Source of the DNA: Malurus cyaneus samueli
Taxonomy: Eukaryota; Chordata; Aves; Passeriformes; Maluridae
Assembly: GCA_009741485.1 (NCBI GenBank)
Contig: CM019227.1
Location: 11,075,647 to 11,139,646, forward strand
Length of the DNA: 64,000 nucleotides
Direction of reading: 5' to 3'
The notes below the pieces were generated by a model. It did not search any database. It was not told the DNA's origin and was given only the letters and a program-made list of their open reading frames with translations. The translations under genes were made by a program, and so were the position numbers. Below are positions 14,701 to 27,800 of this stretch, one piece after another; the stretch's first letter is position 1, and the number at the start of each line of letters is the position of its first letter.

Positions 14701-16615
14701 AGTGACACAACCACAGCACTGCTCAACTGGGAACAGAGCCAAACCCCTGGGCTGCAGCTCTGCTTGGGGTTAGGGTCAAGATTGGAGTGCCGGGTCTAAG
14801 GACAAGAAAAGGGTGAGGGTATATCCAGGAGGGAATTCAGAAGATATTGCCAAAGCAAAGCAAGTCTGCTACCGGTGTTTCCTCATGAGCAGCCCCTGGC
14901 CTGGGATGGAGGTGTCACAGGCTGTGAGCAGGCAAACCCAGCACTCAGTTAACACATACAAACGATGAGCATTGCAATAATTTCAGAATAGGGCCTATGC
15001 ACAGGGGACTGAAGAGAAAACTGAAACACTGACTTTGTGTTTGCATTGTCTGAACACACTGGAGGGCTGTGTAGAAAGCTACACAGAGTCCCTGCACAGA
15101 AGCACGGCCGGACACGGCTGAGAACAAAGGGCAGGGCTGGTCTTGATGGTTTGAAGCAAATCCTCCAACCCTGGTGACTGATCCAAGCAAGGAGCAGAGA
15201 TGCCCTCAGTTTGCAGCTGTGAAAATAGATTAGGAAAGTCTTTGGAGGATATGAGAAAAGGAAAACAAGAGATTGTTATTTTTGGAAGATGGTGATGGTT
15301 AATAAAAATATTCTTAACGCATGGGTAATTTGAATGATGTAGAGAATAGTAGTCACTTCAATGGGTTTATGAATATGCCAAAACCTATACAATTTAATAA
15401 CAATTTGGCTAAGTGAGATCAAAAGTTCAGAAGCTATGTTTAGCCTTTGCTATCCATCACAGAACAAAGATGAGCATGGCAGGCCTTGCTCAGCAAAGCT
15501 GATTCCCATAACAACAGTCATTCATAAAACACACCATAAAAATGAGAGCAAGAGATATGATTTCAGAGGCCAACTGCATGTGGAAGGCTCTGGGTGACAG
15601 TTAATACCTCTGCTTTTACAACAGTGTTGTCTTAAATGGTTTGTTTTGTCTTTCTAGTCAGGTTTAACCTAGGAACAAGATAATGGAAGAAAACTATTGC
15701 CTTAGCAGCTCAGCTCGCTGGAGTGTCTGGGAGATTAGAGCTGTGCTCCAGCACCAGCGCTGCCATCTGGGCTGGGAATTCACACCTGTGCATTTTAAAG
15801 TGTCAGCCTTCTGCACGTGGCTGCTGCAGGCACTCATCAGTCAGCACAGGGGATAAAGCTTTGCCAGGGCTCTATGATGCTCAAGACATTCCATTAGCAA
15901 CACAGTCATCTCTGCTGTGCTTTCAATTACTGCTTCCCATTCAACCATTGTCTGTTTGCTATGGAAAAGAAAGAACTAGCATAGTCAAAAAGGAGTGGAA
16001 GTCTTTTTTAGATGTCACACTGCTGAATAAACCTCTTCCTAGTGAGAGCACATAAATGCCTGGGCACAAAGGAGATCTACTGAGAGAAAATAGAATAAAC
16101 TCCATCGTCTGCTTCCTGAGCCACTCCACAACTATTTTCTATAAATTCAAGGCTTCAGATGGCATTTATAAAATAAATAAATAAGCCCACTGCTGAGAAG
16201 CAGCAGCACATGCTTAAATGAAAATCCTAAAGAGACCGTATAAGAGAATTCCACCAAGGATTAATGAACAAATGTGATTAAAACTATCTACAGCTCTGGA
16301 CTGCTGCCAAAACGCTGCCAGCAGTATTTGATATGTAAATGCTTAAAACATTTGCTGTGTGTACTGCCGTTGATGCAAAGCCTCTATAGAGAGTTTCTCC
16401 ATCTAATTAGAGATATTGGTTTAGCAAACTTTGGAGTCTATAAAAACCCTCAATGTCTCATTATTCTTTTAAAATAGAATATTCATTTGTTTGGAATGTT
16501 TTCCAGCTATATCCCATGAAACCCTGAAAAGCCCTTGGCTAACGATAAACTCCAGCCCTATATCAGCTAATAAACCCTACAGCTTTTAGGATAATAAAAT
16601 TCTCACCACATGCAC

Positions 16616-16734
16616 TCATTAAAACTTTGTAACTTGTTGCTTTTGACTTTCTTTAAAAATTCACTGGGGAAAAAGTAAATCACTCCATTTCCAATTATTT
16701 CACAGCGCAATTTCAACACAAGCATTTAAAATCT
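16616..16734. repeat. 119 bp tandem duplication, copy 1
   Basis: This AT-rich segment (starting TCATTAAAACTTTGTAACTT) is repeated immediately after a single N at 16735. The two copies differ by one visible base (C at 16686 against A at 16806). The arrangement suggests unmerged contig ends rather than a biological duplication. Confidence 0.95.
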
Positions 16735-16735
16735 N
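16735..16735. other. unresolved base / possible closed assembly gap
   Basis: A single N lies exactly between two near-identical 119 bp copies, which is the pattern left when overlapping contig ends are joined without merging. Confidence 0.8.
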
Positions 16736-16854
16736 TCATTAAAACTTTGTAACTTGTTGCTTTTGACTTTCTTTAAAAATTCACTGGGGAAAAAGTAAAT
16801 CACTCAATTTCCAATTATTTCACAGCGCAATTTCAACACAAGCATTTAAAATCT
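16736..16854. repeat. 119 bp tandem duplication, copy 2
   Basis: This is the second copy of the segment at 16616-16734, separated from it by the N at 16735. Unique sequence resumes at about 16855 (GCGGGACC). The single substitution could be an allelic difference if the two copies come from the two haplotypes. Confidence 0.95.
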
Positions 16855-18257
16855 GCGGGACCTTATCAAACACCCCACACAATGGTGCAATCACTGAGCC
16901 TCTGATAAGGTGAAGGCCTGAACAGCATGTGCTGAACTCAGAGCACACTTGGAGCTCTCCCACAGAGATGCAAGTTTCCCACTGTATTGTCATAAATCAC
17001 TTCATGGGTAAGGATCTACACGTCCATGTATTCAGAATGTGCAATGATTGCACATGAGGTCAGGAGCTGAGAGCTTCCTTTAACTCATCTTCCATCTCTC
17101 AAGTACACTTACCAAGGAAACTTTTGCAGGGAGGCCAATCCAGTTATAACTCATAATGTCCATCTCTACCACAGAGATGTCACCAACTCACCAATGTTTT
17201 GAGATTTAACTCACTGGTGCTTACAAAACATTTTAAAAACATCCCCTCAGTCCCAGGAGTGCCTTTGAATTGCTCCTAGAATTCATTTGTCTGTGACAAT
17301 GACATTTTCTCAGCATCCCTGCTTCTGCAGAAAAAAGTAAATAAGAAAAACACTCCCCATATGACATTTATCATATGCAGCTCTTTTTTTCTGATTTTTA
17401 AAGCAACCACAAGTTGCAACTTACTGTAATTTAGGGTAAAACTATGAAATACATTAAGGCAGTTTTCTTTTCATGAGTCTAATTGTATGCAATTGCTAAG
17501 TCTCGATTATTTGTATTCTTAACAACAACAAATACACTGAAAAACACTTGAACAACAAATGCTTCTGAAGCACCTTCCAAATGTGTAAGTGCACAAGACC
17601 TGGTATACCTGAAAATAATCAAAGAAAATCAGCTACGTGCAGGATGACTTATTCCCTAAATAACCTGGTATTGATGCATGCAGCTCAGAGGTATTTTGCT
17701 AGAAAGGACGGAAATGTTTCACCCTGATTTGTTAAACAATTTTCTATTTATTTTTCTATTAAAGTTTATGAATCATCAGCACATCACCACCATGATTTAT
17801 TTTTTTCCTTTTGCTGGTCCAGAACTTGAGTGCCTGACAGATAGCCTTTGCCAGAAAGGCCTCTAAATGCCTATTTCAAATAAATAGTTTTAAGTAAAGG
17901 CAGAGACGTGTGTCTAATTTAGATAAGGGGTAGAAAACTTGCTAAAGGTACATACTGTAGTAAAGCAAAATTCCTCTCCCACCACACTCACAAGAGATGT
18001 CAGTTTAGTTGAACTGCATGTATGAAAAAATGCTTATTTTTATCAGTGTTGGCAAAACCTGTTTATCAAGCCTTGCTGGCATTCCATTAGTTGTATCTGG
18101 AAATTAAAATAATGCAGATTAATGCAAAGGAAATACAGCAATGTGAGGTTTGGACTCTTCAACTTACTCCCTGATCTAAAATGCTTGGCATTTTTTGATA
18201 AGTAGCCCAGAGATTAATAAAATAATATGATTACTCAGCATTCTGTCAGCTCCAAAC

Positions 18258-18385
18258 ACAGAACCACAGGAATGCTTAATTTGAGAAAGACCTTTAAGAC
18301 CATTGAATCCAGCACTGGATTCAACTGAAGCCCATCCCTAACCCACACCCCCAGTGCCACTCTCCTAAACCGAGGTGCCAGCCTT
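18258..18385 (-). mobile_element. CR1 LINE 3' end fragment, decayed, minus orientation
   Basis: The text around GAGAAAGACCTTTAAGACCATTG followed by a run resembling AACCC..CCCAGTGCCAC matches the complement of the avian CR1 3' end (the region just before its short terminal repeat). It is short and diverged. The boundaries are approximate and the assignment is by memory of the CR1 consensus. Confidence 0.5.
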
Positions 18386-21304
18386 GAGTGAGCAGATTTC
18401 CTTTTGGCATTGGTGCAGGTCATACTCACAAGCAGAATTCCTATTCAGGGGCTTGTGAAAGCAATTTATGAGAGAGAACTGCCACATCTGCCTGGAGCAG
18501 AGGCAACTTGTGTAGTCATATTATTATGGTCTGTTTATCTCTGACACATTCATAGTTTGTTCGCAGACCTTTTTTGGCTTTTGATCCCACAAACACAGAT
18601 CTACAAATTGAAATAAAAAATAGCCTAACATACTGTTTGAATAGTTGTTCCCTGGTAGGATCAATGGTTAAATATTGTCACCTCTGCTGGGGTTAACAGC
18701 CATAGGTGTGTTTGTGGTTTCTTTTGCAGACAGGATGCAACACTCTCAGCATTAAAGTGGAAGGTGCCTGACTCTGGTCCATAGGGGGTGAGTGGAGGGC
18801 ACAGGGCTCAGGATCCCTGGCAGCAGGAGCTCAGCTCTGCTTTCCCCTGAGCATCACCATCAGGGATTTGTTCTTGTTTGTATTTACCCCCCATGCTCAT
18901 GGCAGGCTGTCCAAAGACAACCCAACAACAGTCACTGCTCTGGCTCAAGCTGAATTCCTCCCAAATTCAGGATACAATGGAGGAGAGGCACCAGCCAGGT
19001 GGGGCCAGGTGAGCCTGCCCACACTGGGAAGAACTTGTCACATGCAGGCAGATGAGTTCCCACAAAACACAGCGAGGACAATGCTCCTCTCAGTCACTTT
19101 AGCTGACCTTCCACTAATAGCTGCCATTAACATTCCAGTCAGCAACTTCCCAGGGTAGCTGGGCTTAGGATAAAAGGAAAGAATTGTGATTTTCATGGTA
19201 AAAATGCACCAGTTTGGTGGATGCCATCAGCAAGTCCAAATGTGAATGGTTTTAACCTTTTTCTATTAGGAGTGTAAGGACTGACAGAATGCAGAGTGCG
19301 TGGCTAATGAACACACGCTACCTGCTGACAATTTGGCACAGAAAGGCTATTTTAATATCACACTGTCAAAGATCTATCACATTTTTCATTTCCATCAATA
19401 AGGAAGTTGAGTGTTGACGTAAAGGATCATTTTGATAGACAGCAAGCAGGAAGCAGCAGTGCACCTGAAGAGGTTACCTACACAGCTTCAAACCACACTG
19501 CTGTTTACACTGAGATGCATCTAAAGAGCATTCATGCCCAGAATGCCTAAATTTAATGAGGTTATTTACTCAGTTTTAATCCTGTAAGGAAAAATAACAA
19601 TCTCTCTTTTCAGTATATTTCTGTTTAAAAAGTTTTATCACAGTAAGGCCTTTCTCTCACTGGAAAAAAATAACAACCTAAGGAGTAACAGAAACATTGG
19701 TAAATGCACTTTCTGCCCAAAGTGCATGCTTGAAGAAAGCAGTGCAAAATTAGCCACATTTTGTTCTTTAAAATACTAATATTTTTAGTACCTTCAATAG
19801 TGAGACAAGTTCCCTCTTGCAAGTCCTTTAATCAATGGAAAAAAAAAGCTTTGTTCTATCTTCCTTCCTACTGATAAAGCATTACACAAAAGGACTTTAT
19901 TCTGTTTTCATATCTGTAATGCTTCAAAATCAGTGCAGTGCACTCAGTGTAAGCCAGACCATAAACCCAGCTCTGTGTTCATGAATAGGCTAAGGGAGAT
20001 CATAACAAAGGTTTTGTGGTGTTTCCCAGTTTAGAGGCTGTGAAAATGTGTTGTTCTATGCGTGACACATGTTAACAGATGAAAATCAGAACCGTCTTCC
20101 CATCACTGAGAACTGCTCTGTCTTTCCCTGTCCTGTCTCATGGTAGATAATTCTCCACCAGAAAAAATCCCAAGCAACCATTTCTTTCCATAAGGCCCAT
20201 CCATTCTGTCAGAGTGGCAGCAAAAGTAAATTCTGCCAATTATTAAAGACTTCTAACAGCTGCTGGAAAGTATTTGCCAAGATAATTTATTTTTCCCAAA
20301 GTTGCCTTTACCTGTTATTACAATAACAAGCTGTTCCATTTCTAATCACTGCCTCAATGCAGGGATCAATATAGAAAACTCCACATTTAACTACCAAAAA
20401 CTCTTGATAGGGTCATGGTCCCAAGGATGCCAGAATATCACTTGAAAGGATGCAGCACTACAAAGAGTTAAGACAGACAGGATTATCATATCTCACAAAA
20501 ACATCTAAGTTCATTTAGTATCTGCTGAAAAGTAGCTGAAAAAAAAGATACTTGAAAATACTTGACTAACCAGCTGCTAATACCCAAGGATATTTAATTA
20601 TTAAAACTAAACATGATATAATTTTAGCTTTATAAAAGCACTGGGATTTTATTTAGTACAGAATGATGCTCATTGTTTTGTGTTTTTCCAGTGTTTGTCT
20701 GCTGCTGCATATTCATGTAGAACCTCATCTGCCTACACGATACATCCCATTTTGATGAAAACAATAATCACTGATTAAATAAGCAAGTGGAGTGAACTGC
20801 AGAAATGATCAAGTTCATTACTCAAATTAGTGAGACTTTGTATGAAAGAAAAAAATCTAGATATTGGGCTGAATAGGAACTTTTTGTTTGTTTATAGCAT
20901 GTATATTTTACATGGCTTAGTTTCTATTCAGCAATTTTTTTCACCATTTCTAAAATTAAATTATCAAGAATTTTGTGCAAAAATAAAATAAAGTTAAATA
21001 TGAGCACAGATTTAAAGTAACCACTCACTTAATTTAAATTATACATTCCCACATCCATCTGAAATTTTATTTGCACAAAGCAATAAGAAAAATTATTTGC
21101 TAATTGTTGAAAAATGATTTGATAGTTGTTGAGCAATTGTAATTAAAAATGCTCACTTTCTTCCAAGAAAGTGGGAAGGAAGAAACCTCCTTCACCATGC
21201 TCATCATCTCAGAGCTCTGCCTGGAGGAGTCTGTCAGTCTGGGGGTGCAGTCCTGCTGTCCTGCCACAGCAGAGACCCTCTGGTGTCCCCAGGTGTCAGC
21301 CTGG

Positions 21305-21334
21305 GCCAGGTTCTGTGCCAGGTTCTGTGCCAGG
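21305..21334. repeat. 12 bp tandem repeat
   Basis: The unit GCCAGGTTCTGT is present twice, followed by a partial third copy GCCAGG. It lies 340 bp from the larger minisatellite. Confidence 0.85.
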
Positions 21335-21672
21335 GATGGATCCACCCAGCAGATCCAACTGGGATTGAAAGACCATCATTGTGGGCTGCGTGTTCCTCAA
21401 CCACTGCAGCAGTCTGGCAGCTTAAGAGAAATCTTTGCTTTTCTGCGTGCAGTTGTAAAAGTGCCACTTTCCCAGCTTTAACCTTAAATTTTGTAATTTC
21501 TCAGTTTCTGAAACATAACCTTCATCCTCTGTGCTGACAGTGACTCACCCCGACAGCCCACCCTGACCAGGAAATCAGAGCCATCCCATCCTGTCCTGCC
21601 CAGGACACTCTGAGAGCAGCACGACCAACAGACACCAAGGACAGCTCACAAAGGACTCAGAACACGCCCTTC

Positions 21673-21862
21673 CTGCTGAAGCCACTGTCACAGCCCTCTG
21701 CAGGGCCACCTCCCTGCTGAAACCACTGTCACAGCCCTCTGCAGGGCCACCACCCTGCTGATGCCAGTCACAGCCCTCTGCAGGGCCACCATCCTGCTGA
21801 AGCCATTCTGTCACAGCCCCTCTGCAGGGCCACCACCCTGCTGATGCCACTGTGTCACATCC
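21673..21862. repeat. GC-rich minisatellite, about 41 bp unit, four copies plus a partial one
   Basis: Units begin CTGCTGA at 21673, 21714, 21755, 21794 and 21838 (spacings about 41, 41, 39 and 44), each carrying TCACAGCCCTCTGCAGGGCC or a close variant. The copies differ by small indels and substitutions, so the array is older than the one at 44.8 kb. The open frame of 122 codons across it on the minus strand is a product of the repetition. Confidence 0.92.
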
Positions 21863-24800
21863 CCTTCCCCCAGCAGGGAGGGAATGGCAGGCACATTCCC
21901 ACATGGGACAGTCCAGAGCCTCTCCAAAGCTCACCAGACACATTCCCTGCTGCTTTGAGCCGATGTTTCACACCAATAATGAAGCAGAAAGTGCTCATGC
22001 TAAGCTTGGAAGCACAGAGAGCTGAGACACCCTCCTGCCACTGGGAAAGGGAGCAGGAAAGCTCCCAGGTGTAACTCAGTCAGCACTACTGGCTCTTGCC
22101 ATGTCCCTGTCTAATTTGCAATGTCATCCGGGACAAAAATTGGCCAGCTTTGTGTGACATTGCCCTGAGAGCAGAGAGTTCTTTGGATGCAGTGGGAAAG
22201 ATGGACCTGGGTAAAGAAACTTTTTCTCCCATCTCACACTTTGTAAGGAAAAGGTCAGAGGTCTACACATTCATCCAGTGAGCTTCAGCATCCTACTGGA
22301 GTCATCCCAAGGGAAGAGTGGGGAACTCCTCTGGGAAAAGGCCTTGTGGTGCCCTCTGTGCCAGGATTGCCTCCAAGGGCTCTCCATGCACCCAACGAGA
22401 CCCCACTGCTGAGGAACTTCCACAAACTCCTTTAAAAGTAAAGTGAATTTTTATAAACCTGAGGCTCCTCCTGGCCCTGCCACCCCTTTGATCCCTGAGC
22501 TGCTGAATCAACCTGTCGGAGTGCATCAATTCAAAGGACCAGAGGGCAAAACAGGGAAAACGGGGTCAGGCTAATGGGATTTAACATTAATTCTGCACCA
22601 AGCCTGAAAAGATGGAACAACAAAGCCTGGGGGGGTGAAAGGGATAATGAACTGAGAGGTGATGGAAGGAAACTTAATTGGTTTTAACAACAGAAGGTCA
22701 CATTTACTTACCTTTATTTGGGTTGAACATGATCTTATTTTGACAATTTGTGCCAGATGACGACTTGGTTGTCCCAACCTGCTCTTGGTTGGGACTGTTT
22801 TGGAGTAAGTCTGTGAAGAATGCAGAGCTGGGATATGGGGCACAAACAGGCAGAGAGGATGTCTGCAATGGGAATGTGCAGCCCCACTACCTGATACTAC
22901 TAGGGCTGGGGGGAGCAGAGTGGCAGCCAGCACAGTCTTATTGCATCAGAAGAGAGCCAGTGGTTCACTTCAGCTCGAGAAAAGACACTGGAAAAGGCAG
23001 GTGAAGTTGAGTTAGGTCTGTCACCAGTGATCTCCAGGCACTGCCAAGTGGACAGGCTGTGCCCTGGAGCTGTATCCTGGCTGCCCCTCCCCTCCTGGGC
23101 TGCAGGGGTTCACAAATGATTCTCCAGGCCCTTTGTGATGGAACCCAGCACTGGTGACACACCACACGTACCAGTTCCCCACAGAGAAGAGAGATCAGGG
23201 TGTTTTAGCCTCCAGCTGTAGCTCTGCAGCTGCCACTGCAACGTGACCTGAGCCCCATGGTCACAGTTCCAGTTCCAATGCCAGCTGTGCAGAGGTTTGG
23301 CAATGACACTGACCCTCACAGAGCAAGCAGAGCCACAGTCCCTGCAAAGCCTTGCCATGGAAATCATCCAGAAGCTCCCCTGCACCTGACTGGCACGGTG
23401 CATCCCATCATCAGAATACAATGATCTGAGCTGCTGCTAAAATGTCTGAGGCAGCCCCAGTTAAAGCCATAAGGTGACACAAATAATCACTTTGGATTTA
23501 TAGACCTTTTAGCCTTCAGCTCCCCAAAGAATGCATTGTTTCTGCATTACCTGCTCCAAGTTACTTTAGGGTAGCAAAATTTAAACTGAGAATGGGCTCT
23601 GTATTTGGAAAAGACTTGGCCCCAGACCAGTTCCTAATGTGGCAAAGAGTGCAATTATCCTGATGAAAGCTGAGGGATGCTTTGCCTACAGCTGGTTCAT
23701 CAAGTAATGCTGAATGATGGATATAATTAAACTGCGTGCAGCAGAGTGGAATGTGCTACAATGAACCTTTTAGGGCCTCATCCCCTCCCATCAGCCTGGA
23801 ACTACAGATGGGTCATCACAAACAGAGTCAGTGGCATTCAGCACTGCTGCTCATACAAAGATTCAGAGCTATCATATAAATGCACTGTGCAGGACGAGCA
23901 GAAAAGAAGTATTCAGCTGAAATAAGGTGCAACTGCAAAAGCCAACTAGTTCCTAGTGCTACCTGGGATTGCACAGGAAAATGTAGCTCTGGAATTTCTG
24001 CACTACCAAGTCAAAGCTTCCCCAGTATCTCAAGATACAAAGTTTTGACCAGTTAGCACTAGTTGGGACTAAAAAGAAAAATAAAAAGAACCTTTCAAGA
24101 GCTGCATTCTGCAGCACATCCCTGGTGATGAAGAACACCACACACAGTGGTATCAACTGGCTGAAAAATATTCAACACAAATACATTCAACTCTTACACT
24201 TTTGCCCCTAATTTCAAGGGCATGAATTTATCTATTCATCTCTCCCTCTTCTTCCTAAGTCAATGTCAGCACTGAAAGACTGAATCAGAACAACATTTTG
24301 GTTCACCCTTTAATGGCCTTTTGGTTCACAACTATTTAAGAATGACTTGGGAAAGGTATAATAGCACATGTTGTGTTATCTTCACTTTGAACAGCCAGCA
24401 GATATTATTTTGCAGCTGTTTTATTGTAAGTGGCATCCTGAAATCTAAACAAAAAAGTCTTAACGGCAATTTCAGCAGATTTTTAATTTCCTGAGAGAAT
24501 TCAGCAAGACCACAAAGAAGGAGCATGTTTAAAATGCAATGCCATAATAGGAATGTTTCCCTCTTTCAAGCAGTTTTAGCTTTTGGAATTTGATAATGGT
24601 TTCACTGAACTTTCTGAAAAAACAACCAAACACAACTGAGTTGAAGAAACATTAAAGTTTCTGCTCACAAACGCCAGGTAAACATCACAAGGACCTGTTT
24701 CTCTGCAGCTTCCATTATCCACCTCACACTTAATCCAAAGTAAAAGTCACTTGGAGCAAAGTTATGGGAGAGCACACAAGAGATAAAGTCACACTTGGGA

Positions 24801-27800
24801 TTTCCCTGAAAATCAACAAACATCCCACTGTAGCTCCAACCCCACTGGAGCTTCTTGCCCAGGAAAGCAGTGAGCAGCTGAGTGCCAGGGGAAGGATTTG
24901 CCAATGTGGGGCAGTTGATGGGGAATTTTGATAGCCATGGATTTAAAGCACAGGAGCCATTCTGCACAAAGGCCCCTTTTCTTGACTTGGCCAGCCCACA
25001 CTATTTGTCCACCAAGGCAAGCTGTAAGTGATAGATGGGTTTCATAAATATTCCTGGAGCTGTGAAGGAGAAATATGGAGCTGGCAAGATCCCTCACGCT
25101 GCTCAGTGCCTTCCTCTGCCCCAAGACATTGGTTACCCTCACAAAAATACTATTCCAGATATCATTGTAGCATCCTGAAGATAAAAGATGCAACTGTTGC
25201 CTAGGAACCGATGGTGCACATTATCACAACATTGGTGCTGCTGTTGTTTCTGGATCAGGCAGAATGGTGAATGAATCCAGGCAAGACTCACATTTAACTC
25301 TCTTTTAGGAGACAGACTTTTTTCTCAGTCATAAATAAGCAAAAATAAATTGCATCCAGAAAGCAAATGGCAAGCAGATGAAAACCCTTTGGCTCTTAGC
25401 TTGAGGACCTCCCTGTGAGCAAATGCGGAGCCAAGGCAGAGGAGCAGGGACAGCAGCCAGGCAGCCCCACACGGGCTCGGAGGCTGCAGTGCCCATCACA
25501 CTTGGGCATCTGGGGCTTTCATCTGCCAGGTGCTTCCCCCACGGGTCCAGACCCTGGCTCAGATGCTCCAGCTCTCACAGGAAAAGAGAGACAGGGCTCA
25601 ATGTTTAGCCCTGCAATCAACAGGGTAACATGCTGCCAAGTACAAGGGTGCTTTGAGTAAAAATCCAAATGTAAAACGGTGCTTTAGTGATGCATCTTCA
25701 ATCTGCATGCACTGTAAAGATGCCCAGATAGCCAAAGCAGTTCCAGTCTGGGGTGCATTTATTTCTGATGCCTGGCTGAGGCTATGGAGCACATCTCAGA
25801 AGTACTAAATATCCAAAGGAGGTACTAAGAGCTGCAGATACTACACATCTCCAAAGCAAAAGCTGCTTTACAGCCTTAAATCCAGGAGGGGAGGGCAGAA
25901 GGAATAATCTCAGCTGCTGTGGCTGCACAGAGAAAGGGTGGGTCTCTCATCACTAACATTTACCAGCTTGAAGAAAACACTGTGTTAACATGAGACATAA
26001 AAGTTTTAAGCCACAATAATTTCCACATTTCACCCCACCCATTTGTGATGCACAAAACTGCTGCTTTGCCAACCACTGATAATTTAACAGTAAAACAGAG
26101 AAGGGGAATAGCAAACCAAAAAGATAGCCTTCAAAAGACAGATAAATCTCAAGCAAATGTGCTGGCAAAGTGAGGAAAGAGGAGAAAAGGTTATTTGAGG
26201 GATTAAAGACAGAAGCAAATCTGAAATTCTCAGAGAATGCAGATTCAAGAAAAACACTGATAAAGTTCCTTTTTGGACCTGAAAAAAGATTCCCTGTGAA
26301 GCATTAAGAGTGGATTGACATCTGGCTTGCCAGATAAAGATATTCTGAGCAAACAAGACCACGTACAATGTCAGTGACAATCCTGAGATAAAAACCTCAG
26401 GCACTGGCATCTTAACAGATGTTGTACTGCAAAATCTACTGGTGCTGCACTCCCATCTCGATGTAGGAATACAACTGAGCAGTGCTTCATCCCAGGATAA
26501 CATTCCAAAGGGCACTTTAAAGAACACTGTACTATTTGCTACTGCCTGGTACATTATTCTAGTGGCAAGGCCTGCACTTCAGACCAGCACTTTCACTCCA
26601 AATTCAGCCCTGGGAAGTCAGTATCCTTTATCCAGGAAGGAAATATCTGTAGAGGACAGCTCTGAAGTCTGAATCCCAGTGGGATATAGAATTGTTAAAT
26701 TAATTCAAGTCAAATTGATGAGAAGTGAGACAAAGTGGAACTGTCTTTGGAGCCAATGGCTTTGCCTCATTTGCCATTACACAGCTCTCACCAGCCCTGC
26801 TGGCTTTGGGATTTCTAAGTTCACAGCCATCAAGAGGGCACAACTGGGTCAAGCAGCAGAACACAAGTAGTTTCATTGGGTTTCTTTTAAGTTCCTTTGT
26901 TATACTTGATTGCCCATAATTGAAAATGTAGTTGTATCTGCATTCCTGGCTCCATCAACAAGACACTTTATTTTCTTACTATTCTAAAGCACTCCCCAAG
27001 CTTCTGCTAATAATTTTGCTTGACCTTTATTAAAGACCAAGCATTAGCTGGCAATTAGATTTGGTGATCCCTTTGGTGATTGAGGCTCAGTGATTTACTG
27101 TAAATTATAAATAGTTCAAATATTTCATTATGTTTATTCTTTATACAAGCCTTGTGGCCAGGTAAGCACTGACATGACATTCACTGTTAAATGATCTCAT
27201 TAAACTTCTTAATTTAAGTGGTGCAACACTTCATCTGCCACATTATCCAAGGACTCCTGCAATGCACATTAAACATTCAGCATGAATAGATGCTCTACCA
27301 TAGTTCACCTTGTTGGGAGTGAAATTTCAGTCCCTGAGCATAAGGTTGACTACTTTATGCTGTTTGTCAGAGACAATAAATAATGCAGATAGATACCCAT
27401 GTAAGTAAGAGGTTGAAGACATCGATAGCTTTCCCACAAGATTTTGAAGAAGGCTCTCAAAAGAAAAGACTTTAAATTATGAAAAAATACCGTGAGGAGG
27501 AATAAGAGGGGTATCTGGCTTTTCCTGGCTTGCATGTGCTTTATTTGATACATTTTTAATTGTTTCCCTCACAAAATGAATAGTTCTAATATATTTCTCC
27601 CATGCTTTTATATTGTATGATCTTTAACATCTGCTTTTGGACATCTCTTCTGAAGGATGAAAGGCTCCTGGCACTTCTGCTGTAGTCTGTGAACATACTA
27701 GACTAGTCCCTGGATAGATTTAGGCTTCATCATATTGTATTAACCTCACATATTGAATATGTTTTTTTGACTTAGAAGGCTGGATTAGCTTTTATTATCA

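Noticed and set aside
21575..21943. 122 codon minus-strand frame with repeated GGPAEGCD-like peptide
   Set aside because: It is a by-product of the 41 bp minisatellite.
26084..26554. 156 codon open frame on the minus strand
   Set aside because: It is hydrophobic and serine/leucine-rich from a T/C-skewed strand, with no homology recognised and no splice-consistent ends. It probably reflects base composition.
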